Below are positions 33,569 to 43,331 of a stretch of 64,000 nt of DNA, in pieces. Source of the DNA: Rhodobacterales bacterium LSUCC0031 (GTDB lineage Bacteria; Pseudomonadota; Alphaproteobacteria; Rhodobacterales; Rhodobacteraceae); NCBI GenBank assembly GCA_015689735.1, contig WVSP01000002.1, positions 1 to 64,000 of the forward strand, given 5' to 3'. The notes beneath the pieces are model-generated. The model made no database searches and had not been told where the DNA came from. It saw nothing but the letters and a program-made list of their open reading frames with translations. Numbering within the stretch: position 1 is the first letter of the stretch; each line of letters begins with the position of its first letter. Position numbers and translations under genes: made by a program.

Positions 33569-35584
33569 TCATAACAGCGACTTGACCTTTGCGGCCACCG
33601 CTTCGGCGGTGATGCCGAAATGACGGTAGAGGTCTTCCGCCGGGGCCGAGGCGCCAAAACCATGCATGCCGACAAAGCCCGATTTCTCGCGCCGTCCGCG
33701 TTCGCCGTAAAGCCAGCGGTCCCAGCCAAAGCGAATGCCAGCCTCGACTGCGACGCGCACGGGGCCTGCGGGCAGGACGCGCTTGCGATAGGCTTCGTCG
33801 GTCTCCTCGAAAATCTCCCAGCAGGGCATCGAGACGACGCGCGTGCCGATCCCTTCGGCCTGCAACAGATCACGCGCGGCCATGGCGATCGCCACTTCCG
33901 ATCCCGTCGCCATCAGCAACGCCTGCCGCTTGCCTTCCGCATCGGCCAGCACATAGCCGCCTTGGGCGACCATGTTCTTGGCCGTATGGGTTTGGCGCAG
34001 CGTCGGCAGGTTCTGACGGCTGAGCGCCAGCACCGTGGGCGTGGTCTTTTGCGACAGCGCCACTTCCCAGGCTTCGGCGGTCTCGACCGCATCGGCGGGA
34101 CGGATGACCAGCGTGTTGGGCGTGGCGCGCAGCATCGCGAGATGCTCGACCGGCTGGTGGGTCGGTCCATCCTCGCCCAGACCGATGCTGTCATGGGTCA
34201 TCACATAGGTCACGGGCAGTCCCATCAGCGCCGATAGCCGCATCGAGGGCCGGGCGTAATCGGTGAAGACCATGAAGGTGCCGCCATAGGGCCGCACGCC
34301 GCCATGCAGCGCCATGCCGTTCATCGCGGCCGCCATCCCATGTTCGCGGATGCCGTAATGGATGTGGCGCCCGCGGCGATCCTCAGGCCCGAAGGTGCCG
34401 ATATCCTTGGTGTTGGTGTTGTTCGACCCTGTCAGATCCGCCGAACCGCCCAGATGTTCGCCCAAGATCGGGTTGATCACCTCGAGCGCCAATTGGCTGG
34501 CGGTACGGGTGGCGATCTTGGGTGCTTTTTCGACATGCGCCTTTTTCAGTGCGCGGAGCGCGGCGGGCAGCTTCTTGGGCATCTCGCAGGCAAAGGCGCG
34601 GGTGAATTCCGCTTTTTTACCATCCGACAGCGCGGCGAAATCTGCCTCCCATGCGTGGCGCGCGGCTTGACCCTTGGCGCCCACGGCCTCCCACCAGCTT
34701 TTCAGGTCTGCGGGGATCTCGAAGGGGCCATGCGGCCAGCCATAGGCATCTTTCGCGGCCTTGAGCTGGGCGGCATCGGTCAAGGCGCCATGGCCCTTGG
34801 CGGTGTCTTGGGCGGCGTGGCCAATTGCAATATGGGTCTTGCAGGCGATCATCGCGGGGCGCGGGGATGCCTTGGCCGCAGTGATGGCCGCGTCAATCGC
34901 GTCGGGGTCATGCCCGTCACAGGAAAACACATCCCACCCGCTTGCCGCGAAGCGCGCCATCTGGTCGGTGCGATCGGCGATCGACACCTTGCCGTCAATG
35001 GTGATGCCGTTGTCATCCCACAAGACGATCAGCCGCGACAATTCCTGGCGGCCGGCAAGCCCGATCGCCTCTTGGCTGACACCCTCCATCAAGCAGCCAT
35101 CGCCGGCGATGCAATAGGTGTAGTGATCGATGATCTTCTTGCCCCATTTGGCGCGCAGGAATTCCTCGGCCATGGCAAAACCGACCGCGTTGGCGATGCC
35201 TTGGCCCAAGGGGCCGGTGGTGGTTTCGATCCCCTTGGCGTGGCCGTATTCGGGGTGGCCCGCCGTGATCGCGCCGAGTTGGCGGAAATTCTTGACCTGC
35301 TCCAGCGTCATGTCAGGCGAGCCGGTCAGGTAGAGCAGCGCGTATAGCAGCATCGAGCCATGGCCTGCCGACAGAATGAAGCGGTCGCGATTGGCCCAAT
35401 CGGGGGCAGAGGCGTCAAAGCGCAGATGGTTGTCGAACAGGACCGTCGCCACATCGGCCATGCCCATTGGCATGCCGGAATGGCCCGAATTTGCCGCAGC
35501 CACGGCGTCGAGCGCCAAGGTGCGAATACAGGTTGCCCGCCGCCAATGATCGGGATGGCGTGCGGCGCGTGCGGTGAGGTCCAT
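33569..35584 (-). CDS. tkt: Transketolase
   Basis: A 671-residue thiamine-diphosphate enzyme of usual length that moves two-carbon units between sugar phosphates in the pentose phosphate and Calvin pathways. Visible are [19 protein letters not shown], the ThDP motif [18 protein letters not shown]...LIVLWDDN, the catalytic Glu in [20 protein letters not shown], and [29 protein letters not shown] precedes the ATG by 8 bases. No Calvin-cycle genes are adjacent, so the gene may serve central metabolism only. Confidence 0.97.
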   Translation of the reverse strand: MDLTARAARHPDHWRRATCIRTLALDAVAAANSGHSGMPMGMADVATVLFDNHLRFDASAPDWANRDRFILSAGHGSMLLYALLYLTGSPDMTLEQVKNFRQLGAITAGHPEYGHAKGIETTTGPLGQGIANAVGFAMAEEFLRAKWGKKIIDHYTYCIAGDGCLMEGVSQEAIGLAGRQELSRLIVLWDDNGITIDGKVSIADRTDQMARFAASGWDVFSCDGHDPDAIDAAITAAKASPRPAMIACKTHIAIGHAAQDTAKGHGALTDAAQLKAAKDAYGWPHGPFEIPADLKSWWEAVGAKGQAARHAWEADFAALSDGKKAEFTRAFACEMPKKLPAALRALKKAHVEKAPKIATRTASQLALEVINPILGEHLGGSADLTGSNNTNTKDIGTFGPEDRRGRHIHYGIREHGMAAAMNGMALHGGVRPYGGTFMVFTDYARPSMRLSALMGLPVTYVMTHDSIGLGEDGPTHQPVEHLAMLRATPNTLVIRPADAVETAEAWEVALSQKTTPTVLALSRQNLPTLRQTHTAKNMVAQGGYVLADAEGKRQALLMATGSEVAIAMAARDLLQAEGIGTRVVSMPCWEIFEETDEAYRKRVLPAGPVRVAVEAGIRFGWDRWLYGERGRREKSGFVGMHGFGASAPAEDLYRHFGITAEAVAAKVKSLL

Positions 35585-35866
35585 AGTGATGTCCTTCGAT
35601 TGGCAGCTTGGCGTGATCCCAAGCAAGGCAGCATGAGGCAAATACGCCCATCACCGCCAGAGTCGGGCGGATGCGCCCGCTTCTAGCAGAGGCGCATGTT
35701 GGCGCAACCAGTAAGCACGGGGCAAAATGTCCATTTCTCGCCTAGGACATTCAAATTGACGCGGAAATCCTTGCAAATCCGGGGAAATTGCATTTCGCTA
35801 TGGCGCAAGATCAGACGGTGTTTCCGGCGGCGGGCCGGACATGGAAAAGTCGGGGCGACGGACACG

Positions 35867-36607
35867 ATGGGCGAGACGGCCGAATTCGAGAAACTCAATA
35901 CGCTAGAGGCGCGATTGGCCGCGGCGCTTGATCGGATCGCTGCGGGCATTGGTACCATGCCAGCTCACCCACCTTTGGAAGATCCGGGCCTGAGTTCGGC
36001 GGCAGCCGAAGATGCCCTGATCCGTGCCGAAGCCGCCGAGGCGCGCATGGCCGCACTTGAGGCACAGATGGCAGGAATGATCGACGCTGCTGAGGCTGTC
36101 GCCGCCGCGCAAGCGGCCGCTGCAACCCTTGCTGCCCGCGACGCCGAAATTGCCCGGCTGCATGCGATGATCGCGCAAAGTGACAGCGCGCCTGCGACCA
36201 TGGCGACTGATACGGCGGAACACGCCGCGCGGATCGCCGCGCTTGAATCCACGCTGGCGACACTTAGCCAAGATCGCGATGCCGCCCTTGCCGCCGCGCG
36301 CGCCGCACAAGATGAAATGGCACGTCTGCACACTCAACAGGCCGCTTTGCCCGAAGGCGGCGGGGCAGATCTGCGCGCCGAGATCGCGAGTTTGCTCTCG
36401 TCCAATGCGCAGCTTGTCGAAACCATTGCAAAACTGCGCCGAGAAGGTGCGGGTGATCCATCCCTGCGCGAGGCAAGTCTTGCTGCCGAACTTGATGCGC
36501 TACGTACCCTGCGCAGTTCCGAGGCGGCCGAGCTTCACCGCATCTTGGCCGATCTGGAGGGGGGCATGTCCGCATCAGCCGCAACGCAAGGGGGCGCACA
36601 TGCCTGA
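35867..36607 (+). CDS. Coiled-coil protein upstream of zapA
   Basis: A 246-residue, Ala/Glu-rich protein that looks like a long alpha-helical coiled coil almost throughout (EARLAAALDRI..., AEAAEARMAALEAQMAGMIDAAEAVAAAQAAAATLAARDAEIARLHAM). No membrane helix or signal peptide. Its end overlaps the zapA ATG by 8 bases, so the two are likely made together and may act together at the division site. No named family is recognised. ATG at 35867 is used. Confidence 0.6.
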   Translation: MGETAEFEKLNTLEARLAAALDRIAAGIGTMPAHPPLEDPGLSSAAAEDALIRAEAAEARMAALEAQMAGMIDAAEAVAAAQAAAATLAARDAEIARLHAMIAQSDSAPATMATDTAEHAARIAALESTLATLSQDRDAALAAARAAQDEMARLHTQQAALPEGGGADLRAEIASLLSSNAQLVETIAKLRREGAGDPSLREASLAAELDALRTLRSSEAAELHRILADLEGGMSASAATQGGAHA

Positions 36608-37013
36608 AATCAGTATCCAGATCGGTGGCCGCGATTTCACCGTGGCCTGCCAGCCGGGGGAGGAGCCATACCTCCATGCCGCGGCCCGCATGCTTGACAC
36701 GGAGGCCACTGTGATCTTGGGCCAGATCGGTCGCATGCCTGTCGATCGCATGCTGTTGATGGCGGGGCTGATGTTGGCCGACAAGACCGCCGCCCTAGAG
36801 GACGAGGTCACGTCGTTGCAAGGCAAGCTGGCCGCACAGGAAAAAACTCTTGCCGCATCCGAAGAACGTTTGGCCGATCGCGCGCGGCGCATCGCGGAAT
36901 TGCAGGACGCTGCACCACGGACCGAATTGCCCGACCGCTTCACCGATGGTTTGGCCGAGTTGGCCGCCCGCGCCGAAGCGATCGCTGACGAGTTGGACGC
37001 GCGCCGCGCCTAG
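36600..37013 (+). CDS. zapA: Cell division protein ZapA
   Basis: A 137-residue FtsZ-ring-associated protein. The N-terminal domain is typical (MPEISIQIGGRDFTVACQPGEEPYLHAAARMLD...MLLMAGLMLADK), and a C-terminal coiled coil follows (EDEVTSLQGKLAAQEKTLAASEERLADRARRIAELQ). ZapA bundles FtsZ filaments in the cytoplasm. It overlaps the preceding coiled-coil gene by 8 bases. Confidence 0.88.
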   Translation: MPEISIQIGGRDFTVACQPGEEPYLHAAARMLDTEATVILGQIGRMPVDRMLLMAGLMLADKTAALEDEVTSLQGKLAAQEKTLAASEERLADRARRIAELQDAAPRTELPDRFTDGLAELAARAEAIADELDARRA

Positions 37014-37025
37014 GCGCGTGCCACG

Positions 37026-37688
37026 CTAGCCCAGCAGAACCGACAAAAGCCGCGCGGCCTCGTCCTGGGGATGGATGAGTGCGCTGCGATCTTCGCCGGG
37101 GTAGAAGCGGGCGCGCACGGCGGTGGGCATCGGGCGCGGCTGCACCAGATGCACGGCCAGCGGGAATTTCACCGTCTCGGCTTGCCAAGCTTGGATCATC
37201 GCGCGTTGGGCCGCCTTGCACATGCCATAGGGGCCGGCGAATTTGGTATCCCACCCGTCGTCGAAGAAGAGTGCTTGCGGCTTGGGGGCAGGTGCGATCA
37301 GCGGATCGACCAGTGCCATCAACCGCGCAAAGGCGCGGATATTGGTCGCAATCAGCTTATCGAGATCCTTGGCCGCAAGATGGGGCGCCGGTGTCAACGC
37401 GGTGACATGGATCGCGCTATGCACCCAGACATCGGCCCGGCCCCAGCGATCATGGATAGACCGGCACAGATGCGCCATGGCGCCTTCGTCGGTAATATCC
37501 ATCGGCGCAAGCGTGGCTTGCCCGCCCGCCGCCTTGATGCGGTCGTCAAGCTCTTCAAGCGCGCCGACATTGCGGGCAACGGCCACGACATGCGCCCCGC
37601 GTGCCGCCAACCATTCGGCACTTGCCGCACCGATCCCGCGTGATGCGCCGGTCACCAGCGCAATTTGTCCATCAAAAGGCTTTTCCAT
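37026..37688 (-). CDS. Short-chain dehydrogenase/reductase with atypical active site
   Basis: A 220-residue SDR protein. The Rossmann motif TGASRGIG is near residue 13, D of PMDITDE follows, and the catalytic YGMCK pair (Tyr/Lys) is present. The Ser usually found about 13 residues before that Tyr is missing: the strand reads ALFFDDGWDTKFAGPYGMCK, with Asp/Gly where Ser is expected. It may be inactive, use another substrate, or keep a different oxyanion donor. The start follows no strong ribosome site. It is divergent from bioY and convergent with zapA. Confidence 0.75.
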   Translation of the reverse strand: MEKPFDGQIALVTGASRGIGAASAEWLAARGAHVVAVARNVGALEELDDRIKAAGGQATLAPMDITDEGAMAHLCRSIHDRWGRADVWVHSAIHVTALTPAPHLAAKDLDKLIATNIRAFARLMALVDPLIAPAPKPQALFFDDGWDTKFAGPYGMCKAAQRAMIQAWQAETVKFPLAVHLVQPRPMPTAVRARFYPGEDRSALIHPQDEAARLLSVLLG

Positions 37689-37816
37689 GCGCTGCCAACT
37701 GCCTTTTTCGCGCAACAAAGGCAAGGGGCTGCGGCGGTGCGGCGCGCTTGACTTGCCGCGCGCGCGCGAAGATACCGACAAAAAGGGACACGTTCCGTTG
37801 TATCAAGGAGGCGACC

Positions 37817-38419
37817 ATGGGCCGCGACACATTATTGACTGCAACATTCGGTGATCAGGGTGTATTGCGCAAAACCATGCTGGTGCTGGCGGGTGCGCTT
37901 TTCATCGCCTTGGCCGCCCAGATCAGCGTGCCAATGTGGCCGGTACCTGTCACCATGCAAACGCTGGCGATCTTGCTGGTTGGCTTTGCCTATGGCAGCC
38001 GCTTGGGTGCGGCCACAGTGATCGTTTACCTGGCACAGGGGTTCATGGGCCTGCCGGTCTTCACCCCCACCACCATGCAGGGGCTGGCGGCGTTGATCGG
38101 CCCGACGGGCGGTTTTTTGATTGGCTTTGTCGCGCTGGCATGGATCGCGGGCTTTGCCGCAGAGCGCAATTTGGCGCGCGGCGTGGTCGGCACAGGTCTC
38201 GCTGCCATTGTCGCCAGTGCCGCCCTCTATCTCCCCGGTGTGCTTTGGCCGATGAACCTTGCCGCGCTTGCCGGTGTCGATGCAGGCTGGGCAGCACAAG
38301 GCTTGGGCTTTTATTGGGCGCACTTCGTGGCACCCTTCATGATCGGCGATGCGATCAAGGCGGTTTTGGCCGCGCTGATCGTGACCGGCGCCTGGTCAGC
38401 CTTGTCGCGCAAAGCCTGA
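37817..38419 (+). CDS. bioY: Biotin transporter S-component BioY
   Basis: A 200-residue, six-helix membrane protein, the biotin-binding unit of an ECF transporter. It shows the family pattern ISVPMWPVPVTMQTLAILLVG, GAATVIVYLAQGFMGLPVF and GPTGGFLIGFVALAWIAG. AAGGAGG lies 5 bases before the ATG. No bioM/bioN genes are adjacent; BioY can act alone or with modules coded elsewhere. Ends at a bidirectional terminator. Confidence 0.92.
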   Translation: MGRDTLLTATFGDQGVLRKTMLVLAGALFIALAAQISVPMWPVPVTMQTLAILLVGFAYGSRLGAATVIVYLAQGFMGLPVFTPTTMQGLAALIGPTGGFLIGFVALAWIAGFAAERNLARGVVGTGLAAIVASAALYLPGVLWPMNLAALAGVDAGWAAQGLGFYWAHFVAPFMIGDAIKAVLAALIVTGAWSALSRKA

Positions 38420-38440
38420 TCCAAGACCTCTTGCCAATCG

Positions 38441-38471
38441 AAAAAGGCCGCCCTGCGAGGGCGGCCTTTTT
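38441..38471. terminator. Bidirectional terminator between bioY and purF
   Basis: AAAAA, an 8-bp GGCCGCCC/GGGCGGCC stem with a 5-base loop, then TTTTT. Both converging genes (bioY on plus, purF on minus) end here. Confidence 0.9.
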
Positions 38472-38492
38472 CATGCCACGGGTTGTTCCGCC

Positions 38493-39965
38493 TTAAGCGA
38501 GGACCTCGGCGAGTTTAAAGCCGCGCGCCATTTGGTCGGTTGGCTTGACGGGATAATCGCCCGAGAAACAGGCATCACAATAGGCCGGTGCCTTGGGGTC
38601 GCGCCCGGCGGCCACGCCGACCGCGCGATATAGACCGTCAAGCGAGATGAACTTGAGGGAGGCGACGCCAAGATGATGGCGCATCTCGTCCTCGGACATG
38701 GTGGCGGCCAAGAGCTTTTCGCGCTCAGGCGTGTCCACACCGTAGAAACAGGGCCATGCCGTGGGCGGGCTGGCGATACGGAAATGCACCTCGGCCGCAC
38801 CCGCATCAAGGATCATCTCCTTGATCTTGCGGCTGGTCGTGCCGCGTACCACGCTGTCATCGACCAAGATCACCCGCTTGCCGCGAATAAGTGCGCGGTT
38901 GACGTTGAGTTTCAGGCGCACACCCATATTGCGGATCTGCTCGGTCGGCTCAATAAAGGTGCGGCCCATATACTGGTTGCGGATGATCCCCATGGCATAG
39001 GGGATGCCGCTTTCCAGCGAATAGCCGATCGCCGCAGGCGTACCGCTATCGGGGACAGGACACACGAGATCAGCTTCGACCGGCGATTCCTTGGCCAATT
39101 CGCGGCCGATCGCCTCGCGGGTTTCATAAACAGAGTGGCCGCCGATGATGCTGTCTGGGCGCGAGAAATAAACATGCTCGAAGATGCAAAAGCGCGCGCG
39201 CTTTTGTTCGAATGGGTGAAAGCTTTCGATCTTGTCGCCCGAGATGACGACCATCTCGCCCGGCTCCACCTCGCGCAGGAATTCCGCGCCGATGATGTCG
39301 AGGGCGCAAGTCTCGGACGACAACGCATAGCCATCGCCGACACGACCCAAGACCAAGGGGCGCACACCCAAGGCATCGCGCACGCCGATCAGCTTTGTGC
39401 GCGTCATTGCCACGACCGAAAACGCACCTTCGACGCGCCGCAGCGCATCTTTCATCCGCTCGGGGATCGTCTTTTGCAAGGACCGCGCCATCAGGTGGAT
39501 GATACATTCGCTGTCCGAGGAGGATTGAAAGATCGACCCCCGCTCGATCAATTCGCGCCGCAGCTCATCGGCGTTGACGATGTTGCCGTTATGCGCAATC
39601 GCGGCACCGCCCATGGCAAACTCGCCAAAAAAGGGCTGCACGTCGCGGATCTGCGTCGCGCCCTTTGATCCGGCGGTGGAATAACGCACATGGCCGATGC
39701 CGATCGCGCCGGGCAGGGTTTCCATTACGCTGGCCGAGGTGAAGTTATCCCGCACAAGGCCAAAGCGGCGCGCCGATGAAAAGCCATGTTCTGGATGGTG
39801 GGTGACGATGCCGCCCGCCTCTTGCCCGCGATGCTGAAGCGCGTGCAGGCCGAGGGCGATGAAGTTGGCGGCATCCGAGACACCGATCACGCCAAAGACG
39901 CCACATTCCTCGCGTAGCTTGTCGTCATCGCCAAGGTCGAAAGGGTGACGGGGGAGGGATTGCAT
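38493..39965 (-). CDS. purF: Amidophosphoribosyltransferase PurF
   Basis: A 490-residue glutamine PRPP amidotransferase, the first committed step of purine synthesis. The N-terminal Ntn-hydrolase Cys is in REECGVFGVIGV (Cys 21 of the chosen start, likely exposed by removal of a propeptide), with the glutaminase pattern GHVRYSTAGSK and AHNGNIVNADELR. The PRTase end has the PRPP loop VILVDDSVVRGTT and VCPVPDSGTPAAIGY. Met at 39965 is chosen over an upstream in-frame ATG because the Cys is then near the N-terminus. Ends at the shared terminator with bioY. Confidence 0.96.
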   Translation of the reverse strand: MQSLPRHPFDLGDDDKLREECGVFGVIGVSDAANFIALGLHALQHRGQEAGGIVTHHPEHGFSSARRFGLVRDNFTSASVMETLPGAIGIGHVRYSTAGSKGATQIRDVQPFFGEFAMGGAAIAHNGNIVNADELRRELIERGSIFQSSSDSECIIHLMARSLQKTIPERMKDALRRVEGAFSVVAMTRTKLIGVRDALGVRPLVLGRVGDGYALSSETCALDIIGAEFLREVEPGEMVVISGDKIESFHPFEQKRARFCIFEHVYFSRPDSIIGGHSVYETREAIGRELAKESPVEADLVCPVPDSGTPAAIGYSLESGIPYAMGIIRNQYMGRTFIEPTEQIRNMGVRLKLNVNRALIRGKRVILVDDSVVRGTTSRKIKEMILDAGAAEVHFRIASPPTAWPCFYGVDTPEREKLLAATMSEDEMRHHLGVASLKFISLDGLYRAVGVAAGRDPKAPAYCDACFSGDYPVKPTDQMARGFKLAEVLA

Positions 39966-40119
39966 CTTGGCCGAATCTCCGGGCTGCGTCCTTGGGCTTG
40001 ACATAGGGCAGACAGGCGTCACTGTCACGAAACGATCACACATTTCGCCCCTTGAGGGTCTGGGTCACGCCTTTAAGGTCTGACTTTCCGAAGGGTCGTC
40101 TTTGCGTTTGGGGGGTGCG

Positions 40120-40575
40120 ATGCGTTTGATCATTTTTCTGGCCGGGCTGAGCATGAGCTCGAGCTGGGGTTTGACTTGGATCGACCCACCCTTTGCGGGA
40201 AGCGCCGTATCTCCGATGGCCATGGCTGTCGATGGGCGTATTTCCCTCGGTCAGGGCAGCCCGTGGCAGGAATGGCTGTTCTTTGGCAGTTTTGCTTTGG
40301 CCGCATTGGCCGCGCTGATCGCACTGAGAGGGCGTGCTGCTGGATGGCTGGCGCTTTGTGCCGGCTTGTCGCCGCTGGTCGTTTTGGGTGATGCCGTCAT
40401 CCACGCCGAAAGTTTGCGCCGCGACCTTGGATTGCCCTTTACCGTCTCGCTTGGCGACCTGCGCGCAAGCTGGTCGCTTGTGGAGGCATTTGTGGGGATT
40501 GGCTTTTGGGCCTATGCGCTCGGTGCTGCGACCCTGCTATTGGCCGGTATCTGGCAGGTTTTGCCGCGCCGCTAA
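40120..40575 (+). CDS. Membrane protein of unknown function
   Basis: A 151-residue protein with an N-terminal hydrophobic helix (LIIFLAGLSMSSSWG, possibly a signal peptide or anchor) and three more hydrophobic stretches (FFGSFALAALAALIALRG; WLALCAGLSPLVVLGDAVI; AFVGIGFWAYALGAATLLLAG). No family recognised. Divergent from purF and convergent with cvpA. Confidence 0.5.
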   Translation: MRLIIFLAGLSMSSSWGLTWIDPPFAGSAVSPMAMAVDGRISLGQGSPWQEWLFFGSFALAALAALIALRGRAAGWLALCAGLSPLVVLGDAVIHAESLRRDLGLPFTVSLGDLRASWSLVEAFVGIGFWAYALGAATLLLAGIWQVLPRR

Positions 40576-40579
40576 GGCG

Positions 40580-41137
40580 TTATTGCGCGGTGCAAACAGC
40601 GGTCAGTTGCTCATAGCGGGCCAAGATCCAGCCCGGCGTGTCATCAGGGATTTGTGCCTCGACTTGGGTTTGTACCTGCGCGAAAACTTGTGCTGAGCGG
40701 CTTTCGGCTACCATCGCAACGGGTTCGTTGCCCACGATGCGCTCATAGGCGATGAAGGCCACGACCACGAGCAGAACACCGCGCGCGACCCCGAACAAAA
40801 AGCCCAAGCCCGCATCAATCCCACCAATCGCCGAACGCTGCACGGCGCTGGCGAACATCGGCGTGAACAGCGACACAACCACCAAGGCTATGGCAAACAC
40901 ACCGGCGAAACTGGCCAAGATGCCCAACTCGCAGCTCTCGCCGATGAAGTCGCCCAAGTACGGCACCTCGCGGATCAGCGGCAGCGCATTTGGGGCAAAG
41001 ATGAAGGCGATGATCGCCGCCGCGATCCAGCCGCCGATCGACAAGGTCTCGCGCACAAAGCCGCGTGCATAGGCCAAGATGGCCGAAACGACGATCACGC
41101 CGGCCACGATGCCATCAACAAGGGTGAAACCTTCCAT
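40580..41137 (-). CDS. CvpA family membrane protein
   Basis: A 185-residue protein with four predicted helices and the CvpA pattern TLVDGIVAGVIVVSAILAYARGFVRETLSIGGWIAAAIIAFIF. In E. coli CvpA is needed for colicin V production and has a role in envelope tolerance; it lies ahead of purF, as here on the same strand and close to it. Last gene of the dnaB-alr-mlaEF-radA-cvpA run. Confidence 0.88.
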   Translation of the reverse strand: MEGFTLVDGIVAGVIVVSAILAYARGFVRETLSIGGWIAAAIIAFIFAPNALPLIREVPYLGDFIGESCELGILASFAGVFAIALVVVSLFTPMFASAVQRSAIGGIDAGLGFLFGVARGVLLVVVAFIAYERIVGNEPVAMVAESRSAQVFAQVQTQVEAQIPDDTPGWILARYEQLTAVCTAQ

Positions 41138-41169
41138 ACGCTGCCCTTACCCGTTTACCCCTGCGGTTA

Positions 41170-42537
41170 CTATCCCGCCCCGAAGATCTCGCCCACAAAA
41201 CGGGGCAGATCGGCCATTTCTTGTACCTTCACACCGCCCGCCGTGCCGAATTTACAGCCCGTCGGCGCGATTGCCGTGGAAAAACCAAGTTTCGCAGCTT
41301 CTTTCAACCTGTTTTCCGCCTGTGCCACAGGGCGAAGCGCCCCCGAGAGCGACAATTCCCCGAAAATCACCCCATCTTGCGCAAGCGCAGTATCCTCGCG
41401 CGCCGACAACAGGGCGGCGGCCACCGCAAGATCGGCGGCGGGTTCCGATATTCGCAAACCACCCGCGATGTTGAGATAGACATCGAGACCAGCAAAGGAA
41501 ATGCCCGCCCGCGCCTCGAGCACGGCCAAGATCATCGACAGCCTCCCGCTATCCCAGCCCACCACCGCGCGGCGCGGCTGGCTAAGCGAGGAGGGTGCGA
41601 CAAGGGCTTGGATCTCAACCAAGACGGGCCGTGTCCCTTCCATCCCTGCAAAGACCACGGCACCGGGTGCAGGTGCGTCGCGGTCGGACAGGAACAAAGC
41701 AGAGGGGTTGGCGACCTCCGCCAAACCTGCACCTGTCATCTCGAACACCCCAATCTCGTCGGCGGGGCCGAAGCGGTTCTTGACCGAGCGTAGGATGCGA
41801 AACTGATGCCCGCGCTCGCCCTCGAAATAAAGCACGGTATCGACCATGTGCTCGACCACGCGGGGGCCTGCGATCTGACCCTCTTTGGTCACATGACCCA
41901 CCAACATGACCGAGACGCCGCGCCGCTTGGCGAAGGTGGTCAATTCATGCGCGCTTGCGCGCACTTGGCTGACCGATCCCGGCGCGGCCTCGACCGTGTC
42001 AAGCCACATGGTCTGGATCGAATCGATGATCGCCAGATCGGGCGCTTCGGCCTCAAGCGTCGTCAGGATGTCGCGCAGGTTGGTCTCAGCGGCCAACATC
42101 ACGGCGCTATCGGCCAGCCCAAGGCGCTGGGCGCGCATGCGCACCTGCGCCGTGGCCTCCTCGCCCGAGACATAGATGACCTTGGCACCTGCGCGTGCGA
42201 AACTGGCCGCCGCCTGCAACAATAGCGTGGATTTCCCGATCCCCGGATCGCCACCGACCAGTGTGGCTGATGCAGGGACCAGGCCGCCGCCCAAGACGCG
42301 GTCGAACTCTGCCATGCCCGAGGTGCGGCGCGGCGGTGGGGTTTCTTGGGTGCGCAGATCGCTCAGCCCAATACGCTTTCCCTTGGCCGCCCCTAGCGCC
42401 GCCTTGCCGGGACCGGCCGAAAGCGGTGCCTCTTCCGCGATGCAGTTCCATTCGCCGCATGCCTCGCATCGGCCTGACCATTTCTTATGGGTCGCGCCGC
42501 AGGCCGAACAGATGAATTGGGTGACGGGTTTTGCCAT
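41170..42537 (-). CDS. radA: DNA repair protein RadA
   Basis: A 455-residue RecA-like helicase that processes recombination intermediates. It has the C4 zinc finger FICSACGATHKKWSGRCEACGEWN, Walker A GGDPGIGKST, the RadA-specific KNRFG in RSVKNRFGPADEIG, and a C-terminal Lon-like domain (RAGISFAGLDVYLNIAGGLRISEPAADLAVAAALL). Follows mlaF at 47 bases and precedes cvpA at 32. Confidence 0.96.
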   Translation of the reverse strand: MAKPVTQFICSACGATHKKWSGRCEACGEWNCIAEEAPLSAGPGKAALGAAKGKRIGLSDLRTQETPPPRRTSGMAEFDRVLGGGLVPASATLVGGDPGIGKSTLLLQAAASFARAGAKVIYVSGEEATAQVRMRAQRLGLADSAVMLAAETNLRDILTTLEAEAPDLAIIDSIQTMWLDTVEAAPGSVSQVRASAHELTTFAKRRGVSVMLVGHVTKEGQIAGPRVVEHMVDTVLYFEGERGHQFRILRSVKNRFGPADEIGVFEMTGAGLAEVANPSALFLSDRDAPAPGAVVFAGMEGTRPVLVEIQALVAPSSLSQPRRAVVGWDSGRLSMILAVLEARAGISFAGLDVYLNIAGGLRISEPAADLAVAAALLSAREDTALAQDGVIFGELSLSGALRPVAQAENRLKEAAKLGFSTAIAPTGCKFGTAGGVKVQEMADLPRFVGEIFGAG

Positions 42538-42584
42538 GGCCCAGCCTTAGCGCGATGCCGCTTGCGGTGCGAGTGGGCGGACCA

Positions 42585-43331
42585 TCAGCGTACCGCCTCG
42601 ATCGGGCCATCTGCTGCGCCAGTGACGAATTGGCGCAAATATGGGTCATCGGCGATGTCGATCTGGGTCACGGGGCCATGCCAGCGGATCACCCCCTCAT
42701 GCAGCATCGCGACCTTGTCGGCGATGGCATGGACCGAGCGCATGTCATGGGTGATGGTCAGCGCGGTTGCGCCCATCTCGGTCACGATCTCGCGGATCAA
42801 ATCGTTGATGACGCCCGACATGATCGGATCGAGCCCGGTGGTGGGTTCGTCGAAAAAGATGATCTCGGGATCGGCGGCGATGGCGCGGGCAAGGCCCACC
42901 CGCTTTTGCATGCCGCCCGAAAGCTCGGAGGGGAAAAGATCGGCCACATCGGGCTTGAGGCCCACGCGCCGCAGCTTTTCAATCGCGATCTCGCGGGCCT
43001 GCGCCTTGGGCCGCTTTTGCGGCCCGCGTTGCAGCCGAAACGCCACGTTCTGCCAAACAGGCAGGGAATCGAACAAGGCCCCGCCTTGAAACAGCATCCC
43101 GAACCGCGCCAGAAAGGCATCGCGGTCACCCGATTGCACATCTTGCCCATCGACCGTGATCGCACCGCTGTCAGGCGTCACCAGCCCCAGCACGCATTTC
43201 AGGCAGACCGATTTGCCCGTGCCAGACCCGCCGATGATCACACAGCTTTCGCCACGCGCGACATCAAGCGTCAGGCCTTGCAAGACCCGTTTCGACCCAA
43301 AGGCCTTATGGACATTTTCAAGCCGGATCAT
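42585..43331 (-). CDS. MlaF-type ABC transporter ATP-binding protein
   Basis: A 248-residue ATPase of the Mla/MCE lipid-transport group: Walker A IGGSGTGKSV, Q-loop region FLARFGMLFQGGALFDSLPVWQN (the FQxxALFD pattern of MlaF), signature LSGGMQKRVGLARA, Walker B IIFFDEPTTGLDP. With MlaE it moves phospholipids across the inner membrane to keep outer-membrane asymmetry. ATG at 43331 overlaps the mlaE stop (ATGA). No MlaD (MCE) gene is adjacent. Confidence 0.88.
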   Translation of the reverse strand: MIRLENVHKAFGSKRVLQGLTLDVARGESCVIIGGSGTGKSVCLKCVLGLVTPDSGAITVDGQDVQSGDRDAFLARFGMLFQGGALFDSLPVWQNVAFRLQRGPQKRPKAQAREIAIEKLRRVGLKPDVADLFPSELSGGMQKRVGLARAIAADPEIIFFDEPTTGLDPIMSGVINDLIREIVTEMGATALTITHDMRSVHAIADKVAMLHEGVIRWHGPVTQIDIADDPYLRQFVTGAADGPIEAVR

